This document shows positions 46,557-57,281 of a stretch of 64,000 nucleotides of DNA, piece by piece. Within the stretch, counting starts at the first letter, position 1, and every line of letters begins with the position of its first letter. Source of the DNA: Costus lasius (Eukaryota > Streptophyta > Magnoliopsida > Zingiberales > Costaceae); NCBI GenBank assembly GCA_027563935.2, contig CM050453.2, positions 88,324,665 to 88,388,664 on the forward strand. The letters are read 5' to 3'. Under the pieces are notes generated by a model that was not told where the DNA came from, searched no databases, and worked only from the letters and a program-made list of their open reading frames with translations. A program made the translations under genes and the position numbers.

Positions 46557-47492
46557 TCACTTTTCTGCATATAGAAACTTCAAGAAATCTATTTTGTCTT
46601 CAGTTGTCTTCATTTGATGCCACATTTGCTTATTTGCTTTGGTTCTGAAGATTGATGTAGCATAAAAATACAACCTACGATCATGTACAATTTCTGGAAT
46701 ACATCGGACCTCTTCCATCACATCTTCAATGCTACAACCTATAGGATCTACAAGCTGAGACTCAATATTAACTTTTTGCTCAATAGATGCTGTTAATCTA
46801 TCTATATTGTCCCTTACAATAGATGCCGTTCTAGACTTTCTTTTACCACGTGAGTTACTAACGCTTGGTTCGGAGGATGGATGGGAGGTTGGTACATCCT
46901 CATCATCCACTGGAAAATTATCCTCATTTGGTATACACAAGTCTTCATTAATTTCATTCACAGCTGGTGTGGCACAATACTAACCCGTTGCCATGGCACA
47001 TCCAAACATAATATCACATTTTGTCTCAACATCTGGATGAATACCGTTCTTGCGAAACTTTGTGTAATCTTTATTAATCTACAATTACATACGAAAATGT
47101 AAATTATAATGCAAACGATAATAACAATAATTGAGATAAAAGTGAGCAATTTACCGCAATCTTAGTGGCCCACCATTCTGGCGTTGCACCCACAGTTTCC
47201 AGTCTTGAATCCCATCCTAACCCTGTTTCTTTGCCTTTTAGTTCCTTCCATAATTTCCACTCAGCCTTCAATTGATCTCATTTATTTTTCAATTGTATCT
47301 TATCATATTTCAAACTAGTAAGTTCTTGAAAATTCTCAAGAACAAATTTCCATCCTTGTGTAGTTAAATGAGATCCAGGTCGATAATTTTTTATCAATCG
47401 TAGTAATACAACAGTCACAAAAAAATCAGTGTTGTGGGCATATTCCAAACATCTTTACCACTCTTAGTTGTTGGTTGTGAACTTTGTGCCAT
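46557..47492 (-). pseudogene. Myb/SANT-like DNA-binding partner of PIF/Harbinger, two exons
   Basis: Start ATG at 47492 (MAQSSQPTTKSG). After a frameshift near 47440 the trihelix-like domain reads FFVTVVLLRLIKNYRPGSH, GWKFVLENFQELT, QLKAEWKLWKELKGKETGLGWD and EWWATKIA. A TGA replaces the expected tryptophan in LKNK*DQLK (near 47280). Intron 47155-47079 (GTAAAT...TTGTAG). Exon 2: INKDYTKFRKNGIHPDVE, CAMATG*Y with a TAG, then an acidic and a basic segment (RGKRKSRTASIVRDNID) and a C-terminal helix ending at 46557. PIF/Harbinger elements typically encode such a second protein needed for binding and nuclear import of the transposase. Same strand as the transposase, 320 bp upstream. Confidence 0.85.
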
Positions 47493-47499
47493 TGATGCT

Positions 47500-48170
47500 T
47501 GAATATGCAAAAGAGTATTAACATTATGAATATAGATGTTCATTCATCCTATCCTTAAATTATCCTATAATAGAGTGAAGCCATAGTAGTGCTATAGAGG
47601 AAGTTAAATTACAAGTAACACTAATGGATTAATGCCAAGTGATCCTCAAGTTTAGTGCTGTTCATATTATATAAATGGTGTCTCCACAGTTTTGTTTATA
47701 ACATTTGAAAATATAATATGTATTAATTATATAACAATTGACAGCTGCCCAAGATGGGTGCCTAGACTAATATTTTAAACCTGGGACTCTCATAACATTT
47801 TGATGATCTTCATCCGAGTGATGAGTAGTGTGCTTTCAAAAATGTCTCCTAGTATCATTTCTGCAAGAATCTTTACTCATGGGTTTCAATGCTTGCGAAC
47901 AAGTAGCACAAAATTAGTATGGATCATAACTACCAGGAAATTCTCAAGAACAGTCCATTGCGTGGGTCTAAGGAAATTTTTGCGTAGTACTGCGTTAATC
48001 AGATATCCCTTGCCAGTAGAAAAATCTTCATAGCATTAAACACTTGCAAGAGTTACTAATGGATAGATCATAGATGGACATTTTGATAGTTAAAAGGCAG
48101 GCATTATTAAGCATAAAGCTCTCCATTTGCAATCAACTCATAAAGTTCAGAGGGAAAATGATAGGATTAC
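47500..48170 (-). other. Possible 5' intron of the PIF/Harbinger transcript
   Basis: No coding signal. On the minus strand a donor-like CTGTAG|GTAATCC lies at 48171/48170 and an acceptor-like TATTCAAG ends at 47498, six bases before the ATG at 47492. This could be a ~670-nt intron in the 5' UTR. Inference only. Confidence 0.4.
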
Positions 48171-48510
48171 CTACAGTTGCTAGGTCTAAACGGAGGCGTC
48201 GGTGGCTGCATGTGAAGGGTGACGGCGAGTGTATGGCAGCAATGCTTGTGAAGGGAGCGACGAGCGACGGCGGCAATGTGAATAGCTAGGGTTTTCGCCG
48301 GATGTTGATATGGCCGCTCGGAGAAAGGATGGAGCGAAGAGAAAGGGGCGAGCAAGCGTAGAGCAACGCTGATCGAGCGAAGATCAAGGGGCAAGCGACA
48401 AGCGAACGATGCCGGACGTGATGGTGGCTGCGAGAAAGGATGGAGCGGAAGAGATTCATGGGCGATCGAGCGAAGAGAAGGGGCGAGCGGAAGAGATTTA
48501 TAGGGGCGAG
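48171..48510 (-). promoter_or_regulatory. Candidate promoter and 5' UTR of the PIF/Harbinger unit
   Basis: Minus strand: a TATA box (TATAAAT, 48502-48496) is followed by a C/T-rich, G/C-richer stretch with repeated CTTCGCTC and CTCGCCCC words and AAACCCTAGC near 48285, typical of plant 5' UTRs. It ends at the candidate donor 48170. Reading frames here are low-complexity and not called. Confidence 0.45.
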
Positions 48511-48562
48511 CGATGTTCGAACGGTCAACTGTGCTCTCGATACCCTAATGGAGAAGAAGTGA

Positions 48563-48586
48563 GGATTGGGAGAAGCGGCCTCGGGG
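48563..48586. other. Perfect 10-bp inverted repeat
   Basis: AGAAGCGGCC and GGCCGCTTCT separated by about four bases. It lies between the candidate promoter and the neighbouring LTR. Terminal repeat or hairpin role unknown. Confidence 0.6.
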
Positions 48587-48657
48587 CCGCTTCTCATTTA
48601 TATTGAAACTTCTCGGTTGCCAACGGACCAGCGGAAGACCCAAACTTTATAACTTCT

Positions 48658-49909
48658 TGTCACACCTCGGTCGGATCGGCCTCAAAACAGCGCTTATCCG
48701 CTGTCTTAGAGTCGTCCGGTGGAACACCGGAACGCAACAATATAGGATTTCCGACCCAAAATTGAAAACCCTAACTTCCCCGTACAAATTTTATCCCCAA
48801 ATTACAAGGTCGCTCGGAAAAACCCTAACCCTAATTAGAAAAATCCGATCAAAATTCAAAACCCAATTACCTCCTCGGTCAAAATTGGAGTTTGACCGTT
48901 GATCGCCGATTAATTCCAAACACTGACGTCACCCATGCGTCAGCCGCCGAAATTACAAAATCGCCGCGTGAAATCGATTGCTCCTCTCGATTTTGGATTT
49001 CGCCTGCGCTGACATCACGATGACGTCAGCTTCGTGACGTCAGGTGCTCCAAATCCTTCCGCCACGCACTGCTGACTCGCCTGATGCGTTGACCTGCTGA
49101 CTTTTGCCTCGTTTCGAATGCACGATGCATTCGAAATCTCGTCCCGTCTTCAGACTCTACTTCACGCTCGCCTCTGCTCGCGAGAACTCGAAGCCGCTTA
49201 TGTCGTTCCCCTCGTCGCCGAGGACTGCTCGTCGGAAGGGGAAGCCGCCTCGCCTCGCCGACGGTCATCGTCGCCGATTAACGCCGCCGCCGCTGGAAAC
49301 AGGCTCACCAGCCGTCGCCGCCTGCGACGATGAGGAACTCAGAAATAGGGGAGGAGAAAGATCGAAGCGAAGGTTCTCTATTATTTCTCAAAACCAACTT
49401 ACAAAGCTTCTCTTCCGACCCCCTGGTCGGTGCCCCTTCCCCTCCCTCGTAGGCAATCCCTATCGCCGGTTACAAGTCGCTGTCGTCGTCGCCCCCTGGC
49501 AACGAACTCTCACCCAAAATCCTCTCGCTTCCTGGTGGTCGAAGGTGTCGATGGAGCGATCGATCTCCCCCTTGCTGTTGCGTCCGCCGCCAGCTATATA
49601 GGGAAGCGCCGCCGCTCCCTTCGCCTGATTTAGGGCTTGGCTGGTCCGCGTCTTCCGCTGGGCGCGTCCGGAATCATCTCACCACGCACTGCGTCTGCTT
49701 CGCTCGAAGAAGATGACGCGGCTGCAGTCTCGTGTCCGTGCGACGAAGCCCACGCTGACGTGGAACGTCCCAGGTCAACAGCATCCATTGACCGTTCGAT
49801 CGGCTTTTGCTGCTGGGCTTCACGTGAGTTTCGATGTGTTTGGTTTGAACCTGGGCTGGTACATGGCCCACTGGGCCTTGGGCCAAACCGGTTGAATCGG
49901 GGCCTGACA
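48658..49909 (-). mobile_element. Chromovirus-type LTR (1252 bp)
   Basis: Minus strand: starts TGTCAGGCCCCGATTC at 49909 and ends ...CCGAGGTGTGACA at 48658. A TATA box (TATATAG, near 49602-49596) lies 310 bp from the start. Three TGACGTCA motifs lie at 48924, 49021 and 49035. No primer site follows 48658, so this is the 3' LTR of a truncated minus-strand element. The purine tract GGGCGGGGGAGTG is on its other side. Confidence 0.8.
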
Positions 49910-49985
49910 ACACTCCCCCGCCCAATTTGGACATCGCCCTCGATGTCTCTCTCGGGCGGATCTTGAGCAACAATTGCTCTGATCC
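49910..49985 (-). pseudogene. 3' end of a second chromovirus pol
   Basis: Minus-strand words EGDVQIG after PPERDIEGD and the purine-rich tract match the pol C-terminus/polypurine region of chromoviruses. Only about 75 bp remain before plus-strand pol begins at 49986. Confidence 0.5.
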
Positions 49986-52030
49986 TCAAAGCTGGCCGAG
50001 CTTCATTAGCAATTAGGTGGATTGCTAGAAGCCGGGTTCATTCGGCCTACGGTATCGTCTTATGGAGCCCCGGTCCTCTTCTAAAAGAAGAAGTACGGGT
50101 CGCCAAGGCTCTGAGTCGGCTACAGAACCTTGAATAAGGTAACAGTGAGGGACTACTATCTTATACTGCTTGTCCCTGATCTGAGAGATCCACTTAGGGG
50201 AAAGCACAAGTTTTCTTAAGGCTAGACCTGAGAGCAGGTTAATGGCCAAATTCGATTTGCCGAGGGCAACGAATAAGAAAATCATGTGGGTAACCTGATA
50301 TGAGTCATGGAGTTCAAAGTGATGCCCTTTGGACTACTAAAGCCCCCTCTATGTTTTGTAATTTGATGAACAAGTGTTGGCCCCTTGTCTTAGATGACTA
50401 CAAAGTTGATTATATGGACGATATCGTGGTTCTCTCCTCATGTGTTGAGGAACACCTAAGCCATCTAAGGCTGGTGTTGAGGGAAAAACTAACTCTATTT
50501 GGAGTTGAGAAATTCTCATTTGTGGTGGATGAGATTTCCTTCTTTGGTCTTGGGATGGATTACAGACAAGCGTGCATGGACAAGGTAAAGGTCCAAGCCA
50601 TTGCAGAATGGTGCACCCCCTCAAATCAAACCGAGTATGGAGTTTTCTCGGTGTGGTGAACTTTTATCGAAGGTTCATCAAAGGCTATTCAAGAAAAACC
50701 TTACCCTCAATGATCTGCTGAAACGGAACTCAAAATGGGAGTGGCTTGATCGGTATCAGTTGGCCTTTCGATAGTGAAGGTCCGTATTGCCTCTGAACTA
50801 ATCCTGAAGTTACCCGACAGTAGATTATGTCGGACATGATCCGACACTACTATCTGGGTCTAGTTGACATTGTCATGGCTAGAGGCGATAGGCCACTAGT
50901 CCCATCGATGGGCGGACTGCGCCGGGAGCTACTGAGGGAGCTCCATGATAGACTTTGGGCAAGACATATAGGACAAGAGGGGATAGTTGTCCTGTTAGCA
51001 CGATTGTGTTATTAGCCCAATACGTGCGCAAACATGGGGATGTAGGTCTGCACTTACCAAAATTGCCAGGGAGGTAAGATTGATTGGAGACTAGAGGCAG
51101 AGTTGTTACAACCACTACCTGTTCCCGAGATGTCCTGGACAAGGGTGTCCAAGGACTTTATTGGTGGGTTTCATAAGTTTGACGGGAAAGGCTCAGAGCT
51201 GATAGTCGTGGATGGATTCTCCATGGATGGAGTTTTTATCCCAGCACTTGAGCAGTGTATAGCAAGGGTTGCTATAGAACTATTCTTCCAGGAAATGGTG
51301 AAATATTTTGGCATCTAAGTGGATATCGAGAGCGATATGGATGCCCATTTTTTTGGTTAGACACATTTGAACTATGTTGTTCAATAAGTATGTGTCCAAG
51401 GTAAGTTTCTCCATAGCCAATCATCCTTCGACGGATGGGCAAACTGAGCTGGTAAATGCTCTTGTGGAAGATTTCCCCCGTCACTATGTGATTGCCAGTC
51501 AGGGTGACTGGGTGAAGTGGATGAATGTGGTATGGAACGCCTACGACCTGCAAAGATCATCATCCACAGGTCCCACCTCATTTGAGTTAGGGAGTCAGCC
51601 CCTAACTCCGTTGATGTGGTACGAAGGGATTCCCGCGGGGAAGTGCCCTAGGACTCAACGGAAGGCTCGGGAACGAATCGACTCACTCCAAGAAGCTAGA
51701 GATAGCTAGGAGTTGGTTGTACAATGGATGCAAAGGTATGCATACCGTCGGTGTCGAAATGAAGAATTAATCATGGGCGACTTAGTTCTTCTCCAACTTA
51801 CCTCATATATCTGTAGGAAGATCTTGGTGAGGGAGGCTCACTGGGGTCTTATCCGAAGATACGATGGTCCGTGTGAGATATTGAGTCTAGTGAACTCAGC
51901 AGCATACCGTTTGAAACTCTAATAGAGAATGTAGATGTACCCGACATTCTATGTGAATTTGAGGAAGTCTCACAAGGATCTGGAAGATCCTTTTCGGTCA
52001 TTGTCTTACCAAGCCCCACTGATGGTTCGA
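49986..52030 (+). pseudogene. Chromovirus pol fragment, copy C (RT and integrase; RNase H deleted)
   Basis: Starts at the same RT position as the conserved block at 39170 (GLLEAGFIRP equivalent). The RT catalytic motif is intact here: YMDDIVVLSSCVEEH (50411-50455), followed by FSFVVDEISFFGLGMDY. After 50806 (CCTGAAGTT) the sequence jumps to TCGGACATGATCCGACA (50830), so about 0.45 kb of RNase H is missing compared with copy B. Integrase: RGDRPLVPSMGGLRRELLREL, TSWTRVSKDFIGGF (51130), IVVDGFSMDGVFIP, TELVNALVEDFPRHYVIA. It ends at 52030 before the chromodomain. Several stops and shifts. Confidence 0.85.
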
Positions 52031-52158
52031 ACGGAGTAAGTGTTGTGATCCGAAAGGACACACTTTTAAATACAAGTAGGTAGAATCGTTTCAGGTGTCG
52101 CGGCCAAAGGTATTAGCGTACAGGGCTATTGTCACTCCCTGGCACGACCCCAAAAACT
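52031..52158 (-). other. Decayed primer-site leader to the left of an Athila-related LTR
   Basis: On the minus strand the LTR end ...GGGACAACA is followed by AGTTTTTGGGGTCGTGCCAG, comparable to the Athila-type primer site. It then runs into unrelated sequence and chromovirus pol. No gene. Confidence 0.5.
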
Positions 52159-54114
52159 TGTTGTCCCTAACTTGTAGTGTCCGCAAGTGCACGGATACTC
52201 GAAGTAATAAAGTAAATATCGATCCCACAAAGACCTATGCTGTCAAGAACTAAATAATTGATTTCTTCCTATCTAGGCAATCGAATAAAAAAGGCAAGTA
52301 GAGAGCGAAAACACACGGGAAAATAATATCAGAGAGAAATTGGGACTAGGGTTTCGTTCTCTTGGATTTTCATGACTAGATATATAAAGATGTTCATCAA
52401 TCAAATTCTAATATGATAAAGACTTAATTTACTTTAAAAAGGGATTATCTCACTCTCGTGCAGATAACCATGCAGAGATAAATCCTCACTTTCGTGCAAG
52501 ATTCATCCCAGGCTGAGGATATGTAAATCATCAATCAAAGAACTCAAGATCACTTTCGTGCATCCGAGTTCTAAGTTGATTGCCTCGAGTGGAATCTCGA
52601 GGATCACTTTCGTGCATCCAAGACTCAACATACGTTTTACCTATGGTTCTCCAACATTCTGATCCTCACTTTCGTGCAAGATCTTCACGTTTGACACAAT
52701 AACTCAATCCTAGGTTCATAATCATCATCAAGGCAATGCAAACAACTAAAATAAAGAAATAAGAATTTAACCTAATTTCTTAGGGTTGGTTCCTATTAAT
52801 CAATTTTAGGGTTCCTAGTTCTCAAGCAAATCACTTTTCGGTCCTTATTGCGAAAACTCTAAATCATGATGACAAAAAGTAAATTAAGGAGAATCTTAGA
52901 GCAATAATCGCCTAGGTAAAATTATCAAAGTAGAATAATCATGATGAAAGTGTAAAGTATCTAGTCATTAAGAAAATCGAAGGGAATTGCTCCCCCATGT
53001 CCCAAAATAAGTTTGAGCTAGCATGGTGAAGGAATTACAAAATACCATAATTTCAGAAGATCAAAAATCAACAAGAGAAGAGTTTTAGGAAAATACAGCA
53101 CGGCTATGAAATATTTCACAACCGTAATTTACAATAAAAGCGGTGAATAGTGGCGTCCCTCCTTCTTTCTTTGATTTCTCTTCCAATCATCGATCTCCTT
53201 TCGTTCTGAAACTTCTGGCACGTTGTCTCCTACCCCAGGCGAAGCTTCGGTATGAAAATCATGGCCGAATATGCCATGGATTCGTCACAGCGGTGGAACC
53301 CTAGGCGGCGGCATCAATTGCGATTTCTCCCTCGACAGACGATGAAATTTGGTGCTTTGGTGTCTTCGTGTTCCTCTCGTGAAAAGCTCTCCTTCTTCTT
53401 CTTACGGCATCCAATTTAAAGCTCTGGATCGCCCGCAATTATCTTCATAAAAATCGGGCGTCGAAATTGACCTGGGAGTCGCGTTTAAAACATGAAATAC
53501 GACAGTGTAATAGTTTACGGCCCTGCCGTGAAATCGCTCGAGTGTTCTGTTCTGAAAGTGCTAGGAAATACGGAACCGTTGAATACTTCACGGCACTATA
53601 GTAAAATTGGCTGATCTCTCTGGTCGAAAGCGTCTGGAAATTACGGCCCGTAATATGGTTTACGGTAGTGCCGTAAAATCAGTGAAACTTTCTGATCTGA
53701 AAGTGCCCCAAAATACGGCCTGTAAAATGGTTTACGGTAGTGCCATATTTTCAACAAAATATTCTGTTCGGAATTTCTCCAAATTACAGCAGTGGCTCAA
53801 TATTACGGTATCGTACCAAAATACGGTACCGTAATATATATTACGACACTACCATATTTCGGGGAGTTATTCCGTTTTGCATGAAATTTGTCATTTATCT
53901 TCTTCTTGATGATAAGAATTCTTCTATGTGTCTGATTTTGCTCAAAAACACTCCAAAATAAAGTCTTTTTGCCTGAAAATCATGAAAAACCAAAATAGAA
54001 GTAGACTTTGTAATATTTGATGAATTCAGCATAAAAACAAGTAAAAGATCCTCAATTTAGCATGAAAAGATATCTAAAATGAAACAAAATATACTATATA
54101 TTTTGGTGTCATGA
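52159..54114 (-). mobile_element. Athila-related LTR (TTACGG family), 1956 bp
   Basis: Minus strand: starts near TCATGACACCAAAAT at 54114 (one base changed from TGATGACACC) and ends ...GACAACA at 52159. It resembles 1-1148 in its U3 half, with a long palindrome array at 53495-53865, and the 26361-28074 LTR in R/U5 (repeated CACTTTCGTGCA words, 52440-52690). To its right lies the purine tract (GGACAAGCAAAG, about 54146-54135), to its left primer-site sequence. Confidence 0.85.
53495..53865 (-). repeat. Tandem palindrome array in LTR U3
   Basis: About five ~75-80-bp units with TTTACGGTAGTGCCGTAAAA (53669), TTTACGGCCCTGCCGTGAA (53515), ATACGGTACCGTAATA (53821-53836) and related words. Offset 250-620 bp from the LTR start. 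Confidence 0.85.
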
Positions 54115-55238
54115 AAATACATAAGGCTCAAACTTTGCTTGTCCTTAAGCAAAAATGAAAATTTAATTATAAGAATAACCTTTTCATGCTCAATAAATTT
54201 CTAAAATACAACCTATTAATGAAAAATTTCATAAATTGATTTAGAAAACTTCAAATAAACATATCATTCTTAGAACTCAACCCTCTGGATCCACAATTCA
54301 ATCAAATAAAACTTTGCAACTCGTATAATAATTAGAATTTTCAATCTCAAGACTTCACCCAATTTTAGTTCAAGTCTATCATGCTTTTGTTTACAAGAAT
54401 TAGGTTTCCAAGATCTTTTTCCACTCATCATTATTTTTTTCTTTTTTTTTATGCATTTTGTTTTGTCATGTATTTTGTTGTTTTTGCATGGACGGCATGT
54501 ACCCACGTAGATACATACTTTTTATTTTGACTTCAACTCTTTCCTTCGGTACCACTGTCAATTTTATACAGTGCCAAGTAGAGGAGTCTTATTCTTTTTA
54601 TCTCTCATTATTTTTCATGCATGGACTTCAACCCATGTCTTAGGTACCACTATCAATTTTACATAGTGCCAAGTAGGGCAGTCTCTCACTATTTTTGTGG
54701 ATCTTGGATTCTTATTTCCCAACAAATAGCAAAAATAGACTAAACATCTACTAGGTTGATCAATTGATCTCAATTCTCAAATCATACTCATATGCTCATT
54801 TTATTCAAAAGAATAGGTTCACCTTAGATCTTATTCCTCAAATAATACGTCTACCCAAAATTTCATGCATCAACCAATGTCAGATTTCAAAGATAAATAT
54901 GCATTGAAGAAATAAATCTAACATGATAGGGTTTTTATCTAATCATGAATTTGATTTCATTCATCAATAATCAATCAAGTATTCAACAATATAAATCAAG
55001 AGTATACTCATCATCATCAAAACATCATCTATCGTATCATCAAAGAAAAATATCATCATCACATGGTACAACCATATTGAAAAGTAAAAGTCATCAGAAT
55101 GTCAACATGTCTTAATACAACCCCATAGAAGTAAAACAGAAATCAGTAGAATCATCATCATACAACCATATCGAAAAATAAAGATAAGCATGTAAAATAG
55201 CAATAGCGATGGTCGTGGGGTGTAGAAGATCCATCCTT
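54115..55238 (-). other. 3' noncoding region of the third Athila-type element
   Basis: Minus-strand region between ORF1 and the LTR, with two stem-loops and the purine tract near 54140. AT-rich, no protein signal. Together with 57217-57281 it makes only ~1.2 kb between ORF1 and LTR, so this element is also pol-less. Interrupted by a solo copia LTR. Confidence 0.75.
54535..54690 (-). repeat. Two tandem covarying stem-loops
   Basis: Sense-strand arms CACTGT/ACAGTG (54573-54553, loop ATAAAATTG) and CACTAT/ATAGTG (54668-54648, loop GTAAAATTG), both fully paired. 440-555 bp from the LTR. Confidence 0.85.
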
Positions 55239-55243
55239 CCCTA

Positions 55244-57211
55244 TGTTGGGAAACCCCGGGGATATTTTATAAATTTTTCAGAAACAAATACAATGCATAG
55301 CGGAATAATATCCCCGAAACAGGCCGGTCCCAAAAACCCAATGAAGATCACATGCGAGAGAGTCGACACGATGAGATAGAAGATACTTTGAGCAAGGCGA
55401 GGCTGATGTCGTAGTAGGCGCCCAAGCGTACGCCCTCTGCAGTCTCACACACACGGATCACCTCGAGTCCTCTTCTTCCACGCCCGATGCTAGCCTCGGG
55501 AAGAAGATCCAAGCCTTGTGCTCCTTCTACGCCACTTGCACCACCTTCAAAGCAAGGAGCGCCAAGAGGAAGGAGGAAGAAGGAGATGAAGACAAGCCGC
55601 CAAGACACCAATGCTCCTTTTCGCCAAGAGGAAAGGAGGAAGAGGTGCTCTCGGCCTTTGATGGAAGAAGATGCGCCACTAGCCCTTAAGTTGTCGCCCC
55701 TCACTTGTGGTTCACGCCTCCAAGAGTTGTCTCTCTCATAAGAGGGGCGGCTAGGGTCTCTTTTATAGAGACCATGGACGGTTTAGGGATGGCTACAATT
55801 AAGCCAAGTGGGCGGCTAGGAGAAGAAGTAGGAAATTGAATTATTTTAATAATTAATCAAGTCCTAATCCAATTAGGACTCTAATTAATTATTTAAATAA
55901 TCAAGTCCTAATCCAATTAGGACTCCAATTAATTAATTAATTAATTAATTAATTAATTAATTAATTAATTAATTAATTAATTAATTAATTAGCACACAAA
56001 TAATTAAATCAACTTAGAATAACCATATGTGTCATAGGCGCCAACCCTAGTCTAACTAGGGTTAAAGATGCGCCTACACATTCTTCTCCTTAAGCCCATA
56101 TAATTTATTAATAAGCCCCATTATAGAATGGGCCTAGCACAAGGTCCATTATGCATGTCACTCAACCCATTGGATCTAATCCAATTTAACCCAAGGTCAA
56201 ACTAGGTTAACCATGGTTAGTTTGGTTAATATGCCAAAAATGGAAGTTGACCCTAATAAGTTTCTTCCATCTCATCAGGCCCATCTCCGCTGATGAAATC
56301 TCCCAAATAGATCCGAGTCATCCAATCACTCGATCATAAGGCTTCTCGATCAATACGAGAACTCGAGTATCAAGGTGTGCGACCCTGTAGGTTCCTCTGA
56401 CATTGGCAGTGCTGACCTAAGGTCACCACAAGCAGTGAGTGGCACCTAGCAGTGCATCGCTGCTACCCAAGTCATCGGAATGGATATCGACATCGACATC
56501 CCCATCATCGCAATTAGGTACAGATGCATTACAGTCTCTTTGCTGAACTGATATCCGATTGGACAAGTGTGTCATCACTTGTTTTTATCCAATCTCATGG
56601 TTATGACTAAATCAGGTCTCACCTGGGTATAGCCATACACTTTCAGTCATAGAACCATAGAGGAGCTCCATGGATATCATGCTTCCCTTAGGAAGGGGCA
56701 AATCCTATGTCTGTCTATTGACCTTCTCCTATGGGTCGTGACATGCTCAATGACAACCGTTATTACCCCCCAACTACGGTGAGGTGTTAGGTTGTATCAA
56801 AGCATGTCCCTAACCATATAGAATGGTCAATGACCTCAAGTCAAAGGATCAATGCATCTCCTATCACTTGTGAGGATAACTCATGACACCAAGTCATTGC
56901 CTCACAGTGGGTTGGTCCAGTATATCCACCACTGATATACCCATATGTCTGCGTTAGCACCTCGTGCCTAACCAGCCCATATACCAGTCTCACAAGTACT
57001 AGAGTTGTCCCATATCCACTCTGGTACATCGACTGAGGACGATCATTTGAGCACAGATCCAATCTGTCTCTATGGACATTATCATGTAAGTACATAATCG
57101 CAGATGTAGACAAACATTGATAATGACAATGCCAGAATGATATATATACATATCAAAGTCAGGTAGTACAATAATAGACCAAAACTAGGTCCTAGGGCGT
57201 ATACACCAACA
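55244..57211 (-). mobile_element. Solo Ty1/copia LTR (1968 bp), TSD CCCTA
   Basis: Ends TGTTGGGAAACCCC (55244) and ATACACCAACA (57211), flanked by CCCTA at 55239-55243 and 57212-57216. It is the reverse-orientation relative of the LTR at 58291-60069. Minus-strand TATA box CTATAAAA at 55768-55761. Contains an (AATT)n run at about 55927-55991. No internal coding sequence. Confidence 0.93.
55927..55991. repeat. (AATT)n microsatellite
   Basis: About sixteen perfect AATT units inside the solo LTR, next to a duplicated CCTAATCCAATTAGGACT block (55862-55921). Confidence 0.95.
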
Positions 57212-57281
57212 CCCTATATGAAATAGGAATAAGACAAGATAAACAAAATAGCAATAAGGGAAGATGATACTCACAAAGCAT

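Noticed and set aside
44523..48630. Complete Harbinger element with terminal repeats GGCCCCGTTTGG and GGTCCGTTGGC (reverse strand near 48630)
   Set aside because: The ends match only loosely and the flanking bases do not form a shared TTA/TAA duplication, so boundaries are left open.
48286..49601. Arg/Ser/Pro-rich frames up to 165 codons
   Set aside because: Located in the candidate 5' UTR and in the GC-rich LTR; overlapping frames on both strands without recognisable motifs.
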